Below are positions 16,666 through 25,898 of a stretch of 34,641 bases of DNA, piece by piece (position 1 is the first letter of the stretch; the number at the start of each line of letters is the position of its first letter). Below the pieces are notes generated by a model. That model was not told where the DNA came from, searched no databases, and saw only the letters and a list, made by a program, of their open reading frames with translations. A program made the position numbers and the translations under genes. Source of the stretch: Planctomycetaceae bacterium. GTDB taxonomy: Bacteria; Planctomycetota; Planctomycetia; Pirellulales; Pirellulaceae. Location: assembly GCA_018658605.1 (NCBI GenBank), contig JABHUV010000292.1, positions 1 to 34,641 of the forward strand. The letters run 5' to 3'.

Positions 16666-17613
16666 TCATTCGCCGTTTATTATCGAATCTGACAGTAGTT
16701 TTGCCCAAGTCATAAAGCGTTTGTCTTTACTGGCAGTAATATCAGGCAACTCTTGTTGTGGGTATTGATAAAATCCTTGCCCACTCTTAATACCATACTC
16801 GCCGCGCGAAATCATCCCCGCCAGAATATCGTGTACCTCAGTGTCACTGCGCAAACTCGGGACTAAATTTTCGTATACCTTACTCAACACATCCCAGCCG
16901 CCAAAATCACCGACTCGCATTGGGCCTGCAGCAGCCCAGCGAATCGCCAAGCTTCCTCGGACTGCACGATCAAGGTCGCTCGGTGAGATAACCCCTTGGT
17001 CGACTAAATCTAACATCTCTCGAAACATCGCAATTTGAATTCGATTTAATGCAAAACCTGGCACTTCTTTGAGTAACCGAATAGGCTGCTTGCCAATTGA
17101 CTGTAACAACTCCATTACCTCACCGACAACGTCTTCTGAAGTGTGCTCCCCAGGGATGACCTCAACGACGGGTATCACATGTGCTGGGTTGAACCAATGA
17201 GTGTTGATACATCTCGCAGGATGAGTCAATCCAGCAGCAAGCATTGAATTAGGAAAACTAGAAGTATTGCTCGCCAATATTGCTGACTCCGAGACTACCT
17301 GCTCACAACGATTAAAGAACTCTCGTTTGATATCCAAGTCTTCGGCAATCGCTTCAATAATAAATTCGCTCTGCTCGCACGCTTCTTGCTCACCTTGGCA
17401 AACTATCATCCGTGAAATCACTTCATCAAGATTGATGGATTCTAACAGGCCGTTTTGGAGCATGACCTCCAGATTTTGCTGAACTCGAGTAATTACCAAA
17501 TCTCGCACAGTCTCATTCTCATCAAACAGCTTAACGTCAAATCCAGCCACTGCAAACGTCTGGGCAATACCGTGCCCCATAGTTCCGAGGCCAATAACAG
17601 TTATCGTTTGCAT
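16666..17613 (-). CDS. 3-hydroxyacyl-CoA dehydrogenase family protein
   Basis: A 315-residue NAD(H)-dependent dehydrogenase. The N-terminal Rossmann fold shows VIGLGTMGHGIAQ (GxGxxG at 8-13). Catalytic-type residues are visible: Ser in SNTSS (about 117), His139 and Asn142 in THWFNP, Glu151 in VVEVIPG, and Asn190 in PGFALNR. The C-terminal helical domain (about 186-300) has the usual GDFGGWD turn. These enzymes oxidise L-3-hydroxyacyl-CoA or related 3-hydroxy acids. The HWFNP-VEVIPG pattern is nearer to the carnitine dehydrogenase/lambda-crystallin branch than to typical FadB, so the substrate is left open. ATG at 17613 is chosen; an in-frame GTG at 17655 would add 14 residues not typical for the fold. 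The SGNH-like gene follows by 9 bases. Confidence 0.9.
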   Translation of the reverse strand: MQTITVIGLGTMGHGIAQTFAVAGFDVKLFDENETVRDLVITRVQQNLEVMLQNGLLESINLDEVISRMIVCQGEQEACEQSEFIIEAIAEDLDIKREFFNRCEQVVSESAILASNTSSFPNSMLAAGLTHPARCINTHWFNPAHVIPVVEVIPGEHTSEDVVGEVMELLQSIGKQPIRLLKEVPGFALNRIQIAMFREMLDLVDQGVISPSDLDRAVRGSLAIRWAAAGPMRVGDFGGWDVLSKVYENLVPSLRSDTEVHDILAGMISRGEYGIKSGQGFYQYPQQELPDITASKDKRFMTWAKLLSDSIINGE

Positions 17614-17686
17614 GAAATTGATCTTTTTGATTATGTGCTGCTGCGTTGGCACCACAGCAAGTATTGGTAATTCATATCAAGCGCAT

Positions 17687-17726
17687 AAAAAAGGTGACGC
17701 TTTTAATAAGATAAAAGCGTCACCTT
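17687..17726 (-). terminator. Rho-independent terminator of the HU-family gene
   Basis: A perfect 15-bp inverted repeat (arms 17691-17705 and 17712-17726) with a 6-base loop. On the minus strand the second arm runs into a T tract (six T in a row at 17692-17687). It lies about 50 bases after the HU-family stop codon and before the dehydrogenase start, so it separates these two minus-strand units. It is the strongest terminator-like structure in the window. Confidence 0.9.
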
Positions 17727-17777
17727 AGGAAGGTTACCCTTCATAACTACCTTTTGAGGTGCAGTTTGTATTGAAAA

Positions 17778-18200
17778 CTAACCCCAAGAAGGTGGATCCG
17801 CTGCTGGTGGTTCCGGATCAGAAGGAGCTTCATATGCTGCTGGAGCTTCCGGGGCTGCTGGAGCTTCCGGTGCTGCTGGAGCTGCTGGTCCGGCTACCAT
17901 GTCCTTAAGACCCTTAAGAGGTCGTACTTTTACCACTTTACGTTCTGGTTTTGCAGCGACATCCATAGTTTCACCTGGGCGAAACGGATTAGGTACACCG
18001 AAGCGAGCTTCTGTAGCAGGCTTGATTTGGGGTACAACTTTGCAAAGACCAGGAATCGCGAATGGTGTTTCACCGTCACTGATTGTTTCACCAATGCTAG
18101 CAGCTAATGCGTCGAGCACTGCGGCTACATCTTTTTTGTTTAAACCGGACTTCTCAGCTATGCAGTTCAGTACAGCGGTTTTTGTGGGAGCCTTAGCCAT
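17778..18200 (-). CDS. HU/IHF-family DNA-binding protein with Ala/Pro/Glu-rich tail
   Basis: A 140-residue nucleoid-associated protein. Residues 1-95 match the HU fold: the N-terminal helices (TKTAVLNCIAEKSGLNKKDV), a mid segment with the turn before GLCKVVPQIKPA, and the DNA-binding arm region RFGVPNPFRPGETMDV followed by AAKPERKVVKVRPLKGLK. The last 35 residues are an APEAPA-type low-complexity tail, absent in short HU proteins of about 90 residues. The start is set by a perfect GGAGG nine bases upstream of the ATG at 18200; a longer in-frame reading from 18266 lacks support. HU proteins bend and compact DNA as dimers. The gene is monocistronic, with its own strong terminator. The tail is acidic rather than lysine-rich, unlike histone-H1-like tails. 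Confidence 0.9.
   Translation of the reverse strand: MAKAPTKTAVLNCIAEKSGLNKKDVAAVLDALAASIGETISDGETPFAIPGLCKVVPQIKPATEARFGVPNPFRPGETMDVAAKPERKVVKVRPLKGLKDMVAGPAAPAAPEAPAAPEAPAAYEAPSDPEPPAADPPSWG
17836..17889 (-). repeat. 18-nt tandem repeat in the HU tail
   Basis: Three consecutive 18-base units (17836-17853, 17854-17871, 17872-17889). The first two differ only in the last base; the third diverges in its second half. On the coding strand they encode six-residue APEAPA-like units. Such in-frame repeats can expand or contract without frameshift. Confidence 0.85.
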
Positions 18201-18209
18201 AAAAAATGT

Positions 18210-18214
18210 CCTCC
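18210..18214 (-). promoter_or_regulatory. Strong Shine-Dalgarno of the HU-family gene
   Basis: GGAGG on the minus strand with 9 bases to the ATG at 18200. It decides the start codon against the longer open frame. It stands out because most genes in the window have weak or no such site. Confidence 0.85.
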
Positions 18215-18293
18215 ATGAAGGGATATAAGTTTTAGGTCGTACGTTCGTTCGTCGTTCGACTATCATTAAACCGACGGCGACCTTATGCGAGTA

Positions 18294-18323
18294 ATTAAAG
18301 CCTCTCTAAGGCTAAAATTGCAA
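18294..18323 (-). promoter_or_regulatory. Possible promoter of the HU-family gene
   Basis: On the minus strand, TTGCAA (18323-18318) and TTTAAT (18299-18294) are 18 bases apart, about 94 bases before the start codon. The -10 matches five of six positions and the -35 four of six. The leader that follows contains short GTTCG-type repeats at about 18240-18260. Weak prediction. Confidence 0.3.
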
Positions 18324-18667
18324 GAGCCTCAAAGGAAAAACATTTAAAAACAAGTCTTTTCATGTCAGATAAACGGTGAGGTGGCGTTATGTTTCAAGAG
18401 CCCACCCGCAAGCAGCAACCGTTAAAACCTGCGTATTTATTTGTAATCGGAACTTAAGCCCCCGCTTGTTTTACTAACTTTTCATCTCCCAATACAGTCT
18501 CTATCCGTACAGTTTACACATCATTACAATTCTTATAACCATATACTACGACACACTTTATAACGTTTCATCGGGATCATTAATTACGACGATTAAAATG
18601 CGATCAGTAATACGTCTCCACCATTTTGGGGCTAACGCTAGCAACAACAAAGACATTTATCGTCAAA

Positions 18668-18687
18668 GTAGGTACAATTGCACCTAC
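18668..18687. promoter_or_regulatory. 20-bp near-perfect palindrome, candidate operator
   Basis: GTAGGTACAATTGCACCTAC pairs with itself at nine of ten positions. It lies 140 bases upstream of the start of the giant PQQ protein gene. Its TTGCACC half recurs as GGTGCA at 18747 and TGCACC at 18785. The size and symmetry suit a dimeric repressor site; no regulator gene is adjacent. Confidence 0.4.
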
Positions 18688-18705
18688 ACCGAAATTGAGA
18701 TGTAG

Positions 18706-18790
18706 AGGAGGCAAAAACTTTTTTGAATAAAAAGATCAAAAAAGTGGGTGCAACTCCTTAAAAACGATTGGAAATCGGTTCGAATGCACC
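18706..18790 (+). promoter_or_regulatory. Structured leader with hairpins and an isolated AGGAGG
   Basis: An AGGAGG (18706-18711) with no long reading frame after it is followed by a perfect 10-bp inverted repeat (18717-18726 with 18736-18745). Next, GGTGCA (18747-18752) can pair with TGCACC (18785-18790), enclosing a small hairpin (CGATT 18765-18769 with AATCG 18773-18777). If transcribed, this gives two or three stems just upstream of the ribosome site of the giant PQQ gene. A 12-codon frame from TTG at 18723 to TAA at 18761 lies inside. It does not match any riboswitch class I recognise. Confidence 0.35.
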
Positions 18791-18826
18791 AAATCGAATA
18801 TATCGCTCTATAGTGAGGATTACAGG

Positions 18827-21800
18827 ATGAACATCGCTCGTCGCACTAAATCACACGTTTGGGTCGCTTGCCTTACCCATCTCAGCGTTTTGCTGTGCCT
18901 TTGCTTCGGCTCGCATAGGTTGCAAATACTAATAGCGCAGGACGCAACCACTCCTAATATTTTCTTACCAGCGCCGCGTATTTTAAAGCAACATTTGTCG
19001 CGCGCACGCAGCGCGATTTCAGACAAGCAATATAGCGATGCTGTCTCGCACTTAGGGACCATTCTAACGGAAGAAATTGAACCGGAAGACACCATTGGCC
19101 CAGAGGGCGAAAATCAACCAATAGAAGAAAACCAAGATTACTTCGTCGAAACACCCGAGGCCCCTGGCAGCTACGTTAGCCTCAAAGGCGAAGCTCAGCG
19201 TTTACTTGGAAGTTTACCACCGATAGCCTTGCAACTATACGAATTACAATACGGATCAGATGCCACTCGGATGCTAGATGACGCACTAGCTACGGGTGAT
19301 TTCTCTAATTTAACGACCATCACACGCAAATATTTCCATACTTCCGCCGGTTACGAAGCGGCTATCCTTCTTGGCCACCGTGACCGTGACCACGGACGAC
19401 CATTAGCGGCCGCATTGAACTTTAAACGAGTGTATGACTCACCAGCAGCACGCAGCAAGTATGATCCCGAATTATCGCTGATTCTTGCCACCTGCTGGTT
19501 ACATGCCCAGATTCCCAACAAAGCGACGGAAACACTGCGAACGTTAAAGGAAAACATTCCTAGCAGTCGCTTTGACGTAGGTGGCAAACAATACGATATA
19601 TTCTCAGCCAACGAGGATCCACTACAGTGGCTCAATACATTAGCGGGGCACGGTGAGATAATCTCGTTGAGCGACAACATTCAATGGGTACTGTTTCGTG
19701 GGTCCCCCTCACGAAACGCGAATAGCCGGGGCGGTAATCCAATGCCATCTCTGCGGTGGACAATTCCAACAGGTCGAGACCGTAGCGATGAAATCCATTT
19801 ACAATCAATGGTTCAAGGCGAGGTACTACAAAACCAGCATGCCATTTCTACAGTACAGCCACTTGTTGTCCAAAACACCGTGCTAACTCGCACTCCGCGT
19901 CAACTCATTGCCGTCGACTTCACTACCGGTAAAAGGCTTTGGGAATTCCCTTGGTTTGAAACCGACAATCAAGAATCTTTACTAAAAGCTTCGACACAAA
20001 ACCCCGAAGGTGCTTCCACGACTCGACAACTCGAATTGCGGCAACGATTAATGCAAGACAATGCCTATGGTCAGGTATCAAGCGACTCGGAACGAGTATT
20101 CCTACTCTGGGATTTACCAGCCATTAAACAGACCTCGCGCACAAGTTTCAACATCAACCCAGCAACGGGCAAACAGTCCGCTGCAGAATCGAGTAATCAA
20201 CTTGCCGCTCTGGACCTAAAAACGGAAGGCTCGCTTGCCTGGATCGTTGGTGGCACATCTGGCGAAGACGAACCGGCACTAGCTGGCGCATTTTTTCTAG
20301 GACCACCGCTTCCGTTATATGGCGAACTCTATGCCATTGCCGAACTAGACGGGGAAATCCGACTCTGCGTGCTTGACGCTGCCAGTGGTTCATTGAAATG
20401 GCAACAACAACTAGCTCACGTCGATTCACGTATCATTGCACTCGACAAAAATCGACGGCTCGCCGGAGCAACTCCTTCGTTTGCCGATGGAGTGTTAGTC
20501 TGCCCGACATCGGCCGGAGCGATAGTCGCTGTAGACATTTCCGCGAGAACGTTACTATGGGGATATACCTATGAAAACTTGAACATGGTTCGAGGCTATC
20601 CTTTTAGTCGAACTCAATTCGGTAATGCAACCAAACGTTCGCAGCAATGGATTGATGCTACGTTAACTATCGCTGATGGGTCTGTTATTGCCACTCCAGT
20701 TGAAAGCAGTAAGCTGATTTGCTTGGACCTATTGACTGGCAAACCGCAATGGAAACCTCTCACTCGCAACAAAGATCTATACGTAGCATGCATCAACCAA
20801 GGGACGATCGTCATAGTCGGGGAACAAAAGATATCTGCGATCAACATGGCCACCGGTGAAGACGCTTGGGAAAAGGCGGTCGACATCAGCCCAGGAATCG
20901 TCAATGGGCGTGGATTTTTAGCCAATCAAATGTATTTTGTTCCCACACATGCTAAAGAATTATGGGAGATTGACATACAAACTGGGAATATCGTCGACAA
21001 AACGAAACTCCAAAAGACACTTGGGAACTTGATTTGTTATGAAGACCAGATCATCTCGCAAACCCCCGATTCGCTGACAGTCTATTACCAACTTGAACCA
21101 CTCAAGACAGAAGTAGCAAAACGATTAGCGGCGAATAAAGACGACGTGTGGGCCTTGTCACGTAAATGTGAATTGTTGGTTCAAGAGGAACGATATGACG
21201 AAGCGTTGGTTGTACTGCGCAGCACCGCAGAACTTGCTCCTAACGATTTGGGAATTGAGCAATTGATGATACGCACAATGATTTCGCTGTTGCGGGCCGA
21301 TTACGCTAGTTACGAATCGCTAGGTCCTGAACTGCAACAACTTGCTTTGACGATGGGACAATTCGAAGAATATCTGCAGACCAAAGCAGAAGGCCAACGT
21401 AAAACTGGCCAGATCACAGGGTCCTTTGAGACCTATTTGAAACTCATTGAACATTCGAGCAAACAGGCGGATATCTCAGCACACGTAACAGCGGCCCTGC
21501 GACTTTCAAACGACGGCGTCCACGTCCGCATTGATCGTTTGGTGCAAGGGCAATTGCATGCACTGCTTAATTCTGCCACTGAACAACAACGCCAGCAGAT
21601 CGAAGATCGGATTTCCGAGTTTTTGCAGGCCGCTATTACTACCGCCAACGTCAATCAACTACGAGATTTCTCTCGGTATTTCGGCACGCATCCGCTCGCT
21701 CAACAAGCCCGCTTACAATTGGCAATCGCATTAATTGAAACGCAAGCCGGCTACGCTCGCGAAATGCTCGAGGCAGAAATGCTATTAATCCACCTGCAGC

Positions 21801-23749
21801 GTCATGCCACGGATGAAGTGCTACAACGAACCACCATGGTTTACCTCGCTAAACTACTATCATTGAGTAATCAACACGCCTTGGCAGCTCAACATTTCCA
21901 GGCCATCGCTAAACGCTGGCCTAATGAACTGGTGTTTGAGGACATGACCGGAATCGACTTGCGAAATACCGAGTTGCAACGTGATGAGTTTAAAGTTTTT
22001 CGCGATGACGATAGACCGTGGCCTCAAGGATTCACAACTGTTTCGAAAACGACTGATACCAAAGGACAATTTCCCAGTTACCAGCGAATCTACAATATCC
22101 AACTTTTGGAAGTTACTGGACCTTGGAATCAAGGTACTCAAGTTGGCTATGATCAGCAAAAAAACGCTATCACGCTACGCGACCCCAACGGTAATATCAC
22201 GCAACAAGTTTCACTTCATCGTGGGCGGCAGATATTTGGTACGCAGTACCAAGTGGCCTATGCTAAAGTCATGGGACACTACATGTTTACTTTTGTCGGG
22301 CGTGAGATGCTAGCCATTGACTTGCTCAGCGCCAAAAGCGACCCAAGTGAAGCAATCCTCTGGCGGCGTTCCATCCTTGGACCCAATGCCAACCCATCCA
22401 CACCGATTCCGGTAAGATCAAGAGTCTCAACCACGCCGTGGGGCACTCGACGTTACAACGCCATCGACAATGCCGGTCGGCGACTAGGTATGAGCGGTTC
22501 GATCAGCCTACTGGGAATCGTCTTTCAGAACCAAGAAGACCTCTACTGTGTCGACCCACTTACCGGTGATACCATATGGGTCCGCAACGGCGTGCCAATT
22601 GGAAGTGAGATTTATACCGAAGGTGACAAAGTCGTCATCATCCCACCTCGTTCGAACAACCCCCAACATAAACCAATGTCCCTTAGCTTAATCGATGGAA
22701 ACATCATTGCCGATGAAATTGGTGAAGGAAAAGACGAAAACGTCGCAGCAAGCACGGTAATGGCATCAAGTGAACGCTGGAAAGTCCACGGTTTCAAAGC
22801 GCTCGGGTACGTTATCAAAGGTAGCGACATCACACTCCGACTCGAAGATGTCTCCACTGGTAAATTGCTGTGGCAGATCAGTTACCCTACCGGAATTCGC
22901 GGACAGCTTTTGGACAACAAATTGGCTGTTATGCAACAAAACGGTAAATTTGAAATCCGTGACCTGCTTTCTGGAGAAGCAGTCATTCAAAAGACGCTCA
23001 AAGCCGAACCACAAATATCCAACCTTTATGTTATTGAGTACCAAAATCGATTTCTAGTGATCCCCAATCGCAGTCAGAGTTCACGAGGGATTAGTTTACC
23101 CTCGGTCGGATTACAAACCAAACTAATCAATGGCAATATTTACTGTCTCGACAAACAGACCGGCGAATTTTTGTGGCAAACTCCAGCTTCGGTCGAGTCA
23201 TGGGGACTGCCACTGGCACAGTCTCCCAACTCACCCATCCTAGCGTTCATCCGTCAACTCAATCCCACTAGCACTCAAAACCGAACCCAAGGATCAATTC
23301 GTAGCGAGATTTTCTGTATCGACAAACGTGATGGGCGACTGCTGATGCCGCCTCGTGAAATCCCAGGGTACATCCGCATTTTCAACGTCATTGCCGAACC
23401 TGTTGAGAACAAGGTCACCGTTGTTGCTGACAAGAATCACATTTACGAATTTAAGCTTTCCGCAGACCCAACCTATCCCGCCGCGCCAGTACGGATGCTT
23501 GCCAACTCAACACCAGCCAGTGATAGTTCCTTCAATCAGTTTACTCGGGGATTCTTCGATGCGTTTGGAAACGCTAGCCGTGCGATCGAACTCAATAAAG
23601 CCGAGAAGAAGGTGGTGGAAGGACCAAAGGGCATAAAACCGGTGCCTGGCAACCAGCTTCCTCAAAAAAGAATTCAACTGGTTCCCATCCCGATTCAGGA
23701 CCGTCCCGGTGCCCCCAAACCGCTGCCCAAACCAGCACCCAAGCCTTAA
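18827..23749 (+). CDS. Giant secreted PQQ-like beta-propeller/TPR protein
   Basis: A 1640-residue exported protein with a signal peptide ending near LIAQ (about 37). A helical region (about 45-270) precedes a first PQQ-like propeller (about 330-760) with repeats such as AVDFTTGKRLWEF, VLDAASGSLKWQQ, CLDLLTGKPQWK and AINMATGEDAWEK. A TPR-like helical block follows (about 770-1045), then a second propeller (about 1220-1545) with CVDPLTGDTIW, EDVSTGKLLWQ and CLDKQTGEFLWQ. The C-terminal 50 residues are Pro/Lys-rich. The repeats suggest a protein-interaction scaffold; no quinoprotein active site was recognised. A GAGG lies 9 bases before the ATG, downstream of a structured leader. The MoxR gene follows after 169 bases, so it may belong to that cluster or be separate. 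Confidence 0.87.
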   Translation: MNIARRTKSHVWVACLTHLSVLLCLCFGSHRLQILIAQDATTPNIFLPAPRILKQHLSRARSAISDKQYSDAVSHLGTILTEEIEPEDTIGPEGENQPIEENQDYFVETPEAPGSYVSLKGEAQRLLGSLPPIALQLYELQYGSDATRMLDDALATGDFSNLTTITRKYFHTSAGYEAAILLGHRDRDHGRPLAAALNFKRVYDSPAARSKYDPELSLILATCWLHAQIPNKATETLRTLKENIPSSRFDVGGKQYDIFSANEDPLQWLNTLAGHGEIISLSDNIQWVLFRGSPSRNANSRGGNPMPSLRWTIPTGRDRSDEIHLQSMVQGEVLQNQHAISTVQPLVVQNTVLTRTPRQLIAVDFTTGKRLWEFPWFETDNQESLLKASTQNPEGASTTRQLELRQRLMQDNAYGQVSSDSERVFLLWDLPAIKQTSRTSFNINPATGKQSAAESSNQLAALDLKTEGSLAWIVGGTSGEDEPALAGAFFLGPPLPLYGELYAIAELDGEIRLCVLDAASGSLKWQQQLAHVDSRIIALDKNRRLAGATPSFADGVLVCPTSAGAIVAVDISARTLLWGYTYENLNMVRGYPFSRTQFGNATKRSQQWIDATLTIADGSVIATPVESSKLICLDLLTGKPQWKPLTRNKDLYVACINQGTIVIVGEQKISAINMATGEDAWEKAVDISPGIVNGRGFLANQMYFVPTHAKELWEIDIQTGNIVDKTKLQKTLGNLICYEDQIISQTPDSLTVYYQLEPLKTEVAKRLAANKDDVWALSRKCELLVQEERYDEALVVLRSTAELAPNDLGIEQLMIRTMISLLRADYASYESLGPELQQLALTMGQFEEYLQTKAEGQRKTGQITGSFETYLKLIEHSSKQADISAHVTAALRLSNDGVHVRIDRLVQGQLHALLNSATEQQRQQIEDRISEFLQAAITTANVNQLRDFSRYFGTHPLAQQARLQLAIALIETQAGYAREMLEAEMLLIHLQRHATDEVLQRTTMVYLAKLLSLSNQHALAAQHFQAIAKRWPNELVFEDMTGIDLRNTELQRDEFKVFRDDDRPWPQGFTTVSKTTDTKGQFPSYQRIYNIQLLEVTGPWNQGTQVGYDQQKNAITLRDPNGNITQQVSLHRGRQIFGTQYQVAYAKVMGHYMFTFVGREMLAIDLLSAKSDPSEAILWRRSILGPNANPSTPIPVRSRVSTTPWGTRRYNAIDNAGRRLGMSGSISLLGIVFQNQEDLYCVDPLTGDTIWVRNGVPIGSEIYTEGDKVVIIPPRSNNPQHKPMSLSLIDGNIIADEIGEGKDENVAASTVMASSERWKVHGFKALGYVIKGSDITLRLEDVSTGKLLWQISYPTGIRGQLLDNKLAVMQQNGKFEIRDLLSGEAVIQKTLKAEPQISNLYVIEYQNRFLVIPNRSQSSRGISLPSVGLQTKLINGNIYCLDKQTGEFLWQTPASVESWGLPLAQSPNSPILAFIRQLNPTSTQNRTQGSIRSEIFCIDKRDGRLLMPPREIPGYIRIFNVIAEPVENKVTVVADKNHIYEFKLSADPTYPAAPVRMLANSTPASDSSFNQFTRGFFDAFGNASRAIELNKAEKKVVEGPKGIKPVPGNQLPQKRIQLVPIPIQDRPGAPKPLPKPAPKP

Positions 23750-23918
23750 CATCACAGCTTCTGTGGGTGCGCGCGCCCTTCCACTTCCGGTCAAAAGAAT
23801 CCCAGCAAAATATTATTGGGTCGATGCTAGTCAAACAGGGTAAGAACAAGGTATCCTGTAAAGATTCATTCACCAATTTCAATGTTAATTTTCACTTCGA
23901 TTTAGTGCCTCGCAAAGG

Positions 23919-24995
23919 ATGAACGACATCATGGCAAGCGACAACCAAGAACAACCGATCGGCGTAAACTCAGACTCCGTTAAACAACTAGCGGCCGCTC
24001 GAGAAAAAATCACAACTCAACTCAGCCGAGTTATTATTGGACAGCAAGATGTCATCGAAGAATTATTAATATCGATGTTCAGTCAGGGCCATTGTCTGCT
24101 TGAAGGGGTTCCTGGACTAGCTAAAACACTACTAATTAGCACACTCGCCGATACGCTTAGCCTTTCCTTTAGCCGAATTCAGTTTACACCTGACCTGATG
24201 CCAGCGGACATTACCGGTACAGAAGTGCTCGAGGAAAACAAATCAACTGGCTCCCGTGAACGACGGTTTCTGGAAGGCCCCATTTTTAGTAATATGATTT
24301 TGGCCGATGAAATCAATCGTACTCCACCCAAAACCCAAGCAGCATTACTCGAAGCGATGCAAGAGCGTCAAGTCACCGTTGGCGGTGTACGTCACAAGCT
24401 AACGCAACCGTTCTTTGTTCTTGCAACGCAAAACCCGATCGAACAAGAAGGGACTTATCCGCTGCCAGAAGCCCAACAAGACCGCTTCATGTTCAAGATT
24501 TTTGTGGACTACCCTAATTTCGATGAGGAATTTGAAGTTGCTCGACAAACCACAGCAGGCCCCGCCGATACGGTAGATTCAATTCTTTCAGCCGAAGAAA
24601 TCATTTCGTTACAACAAACGGTTCGACAGGTCCCTGTCAGTGAACACGTTATTCGCTACGCTTTATCACTCGTTCGTCAAACTCGTATCGGCCGCGAGGG
24701 CATCCCCGAATTCATTACAGAAAACGTTGCTTGGGGCGCCGGACCCCGAGCCGTGCAGTTTTTGATCATTGGTGGAAAAGCACGTGCACTGCTGCATGGC
24801 CGCACACATGTTGCCACCGAAGATATCCAAGCACTAGCCAAACCCGTATTACGACACCGCATCACCGTTAATTTTGCCGCCGAGAGTGACGGCATGACCT
24901 CTGATGACATCATTGATCAGTTAATCGACGTGACCCCCAGCAAAGAAGATGAACTAACAAACGATGCCCGATTCCAAAAGATTTTTGCATCCTGA
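23919..24995 (+). CDS. MoxR-family AAA+ ATPase
   Basis: A 358-residue AAA+ protein. Walker A is GVPGLAKT (63-70) and Walker B MILADE (126-131), followed by [20 protein letters not shown], the MoxR hallmark. Sensor 1 is Asn172 in ATQNP, and an arginine-finger candidate is Arg189 in QQDRF. MoxR ATPases form rings and work with vWA partner proteins as chaperone-like machines for maturation of other proteins. The start is ambiguous: an AAAGG abuts the ATG at 23919 but is placed 12 bases before the in-frame ATG at 23931, which may be the real start. The DUF58 gene overlaps its end by 32 bases, a sign of tight coupling and co-expression. Confidence 0.95.
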   Translation: MNDIMASDNQEQPIGVNSDSVKQLAAAREKITTQLSRVIIGQQDVIEELLISMFSQGHCLLEGVPGLAKTLLISTLADTLSLSFSRIQFTPDLMPADITGTEVLEENKSTGSRERRFLEGPIFSNMILADEINRTPPKTQAALLEAMQERQVTVGGVRHKLTQPFFVLATQNPIEQEGTYPLPEAQQDRFMFKIFVDYPNFDEEFEVARQTTAGPADTVDSILSAEEIISLQQTVRQVPVSEHVIRYALSLVRQTRIGREGIPEFITENVAWGAGPRAVQFLIIGGKARALLHGRTHVATEDIQALAKPVLRHRITVNFAAESDGMTSDDIIDQLIDVTPSKEDELTNDARFQKIFAS

Positions 24996-25863
24996 AGCAA
25001 TCCGACGGATTACACGATTAGATCTTCGCGCACGACATATTGTCGAGGGATTTCTCTCTGGCATGCATCGTAGCCCGTACTTTGGTCAATCGGTGGAGTT
25101 TCTACAGCACCGCGAATATGTGCCTGGGGACGACCTGCGCCATGTCGATTGGAAAGTGTGGGCCCGACAAGACCGTCTGGTAGTAAAGCAATTCGAAGAA
25201 GACACTAATCTTCGCTGCACCATGGTCGTCGATGTTTCGCATAGCATGCAATATGGCAACGGACCATTAAACAAATTTGAATACGCTGCTACCATCGCAG
25301 CGAGTCTTTCCTACCTTGTGCTACAACAACAAGATGCCGTGGGATGTATTACTTTTGACGAAAAGGTTCGCATGCGAGTACCGATTCGCAGCAAACGTAA
25401 TCACATTCACAGCGTCATTGATAGCCTTGATACACAATCACCCTCCGACAAAACTGACATGTATGCGGTAATGCGAGAAATTGCGGAAACAGTACCTCGC
25501 CGTGGCATGATCATGCTAATTTCTGATCTACTCGGCGACATCGAAGGCACGATAAAAGGGCTAAAGCTTCTACGTCAACGAGGCCATGACATTCTCGTTT
25601 TTCATGTGCTTGATGACGATGAGCTAGACTTTGAATTCAACGGTGCCATGCGATTTGATGGCCTTGAATCTGACGATTCTCTCAACTGCAACCCCCGCGC
25701 CCTCCGTGAAGGATATCTCGCAGCGTTGAACGAATTCTTAACTGACGTTCGCCGCCAGTGCGCTAGCAACGTAGTAGACTATGCCCTCATCCGCACCAGT
25801 GACCCACTTGACGCGGTACTGGCAAAATACCTCAGTCGCCGCCTCGGACATCAACGAAACTAA
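24964..25863 (+). CDS. DUF58 domain vWA-like protein
   Basis: A 299-residue DUF58 protein. The signature region runs from [12 protein letters not shown] to [19 protein letters not shown] (about 35-68). A vWA-type metal site (MIDAS) DVSHS follows at 90-94 in VVDVSHSM. No transmembrane helix is seen, so it is probably cytoplasmic and associates with MoxR and the membrane vWA proteins. DUF58 genes next to moxR are a recurring pair in many phyla. The start overlaps the moxR end by 32 bases with only a weak purine-rich site before it. The next gene starts 35 bases later. Confidence 0.94.
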   Translation: MPDSKRFLHPEAIRRITRLDLRARHIVEGFLSGMHRSPYFGQSVEFLQHREYVPGDDLRHVDWKVWARQDRLVVKQFEEDTNLRCTMVVDVSHSMQYGNGPLNKFEYAATIAASLSYLVLQQQDAVGCITFDEKVRMRVPIRSKRNHIHSVIDSLDTQSPSDKTDMYAVMREIAETVPRRGMIMLISDLLGDIEGTIKGLKLLRQRGHDILVFHVLDDDELDFEFNGAMRFDGLESDDSLNCNPRALREGYLAALNEFLTDVRRQCASNVVDYALIRTSDPLDAVLAKYLSRRLGHQRN

Positions 25864-25898
25864 CCCCCCATCCACTAAACACACGCTCCTTACACCCA

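Larger units (their letters stand above)
18201..18826. other. Divergent regulatory region between the HU gene and the giant PQQ protein gene
   Basis: A 626-base gene-free region from which two genes are transcribed outward. The HU leader and possible promoter lie at the left. The middle (about 18330-18660) is A/T-rich and I see no convincing gene in it, apart from a 22-codon frame at 18389-18457 with a GAGG before its ATG. The right end carries a 20-bp palindrome and several hairpins listed separately. Confidence 0.6.

Noticed and set aside
18808..18818. CTATAGTGAGG resembling part of a phage T7 promoter
   Set aside because: Only about ten bases match, in reverse orientation, and nothing phage-like is nearby; it overlaps the ribosome site of the PQQ gene.
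23764..23778. GGGTGCGCGCGCCC palindrome after the giant PQQ gene as a terminator
   Set aside because: It is a short self-complementary GC stretch with almost no loop and no T tract; not enough for a call.
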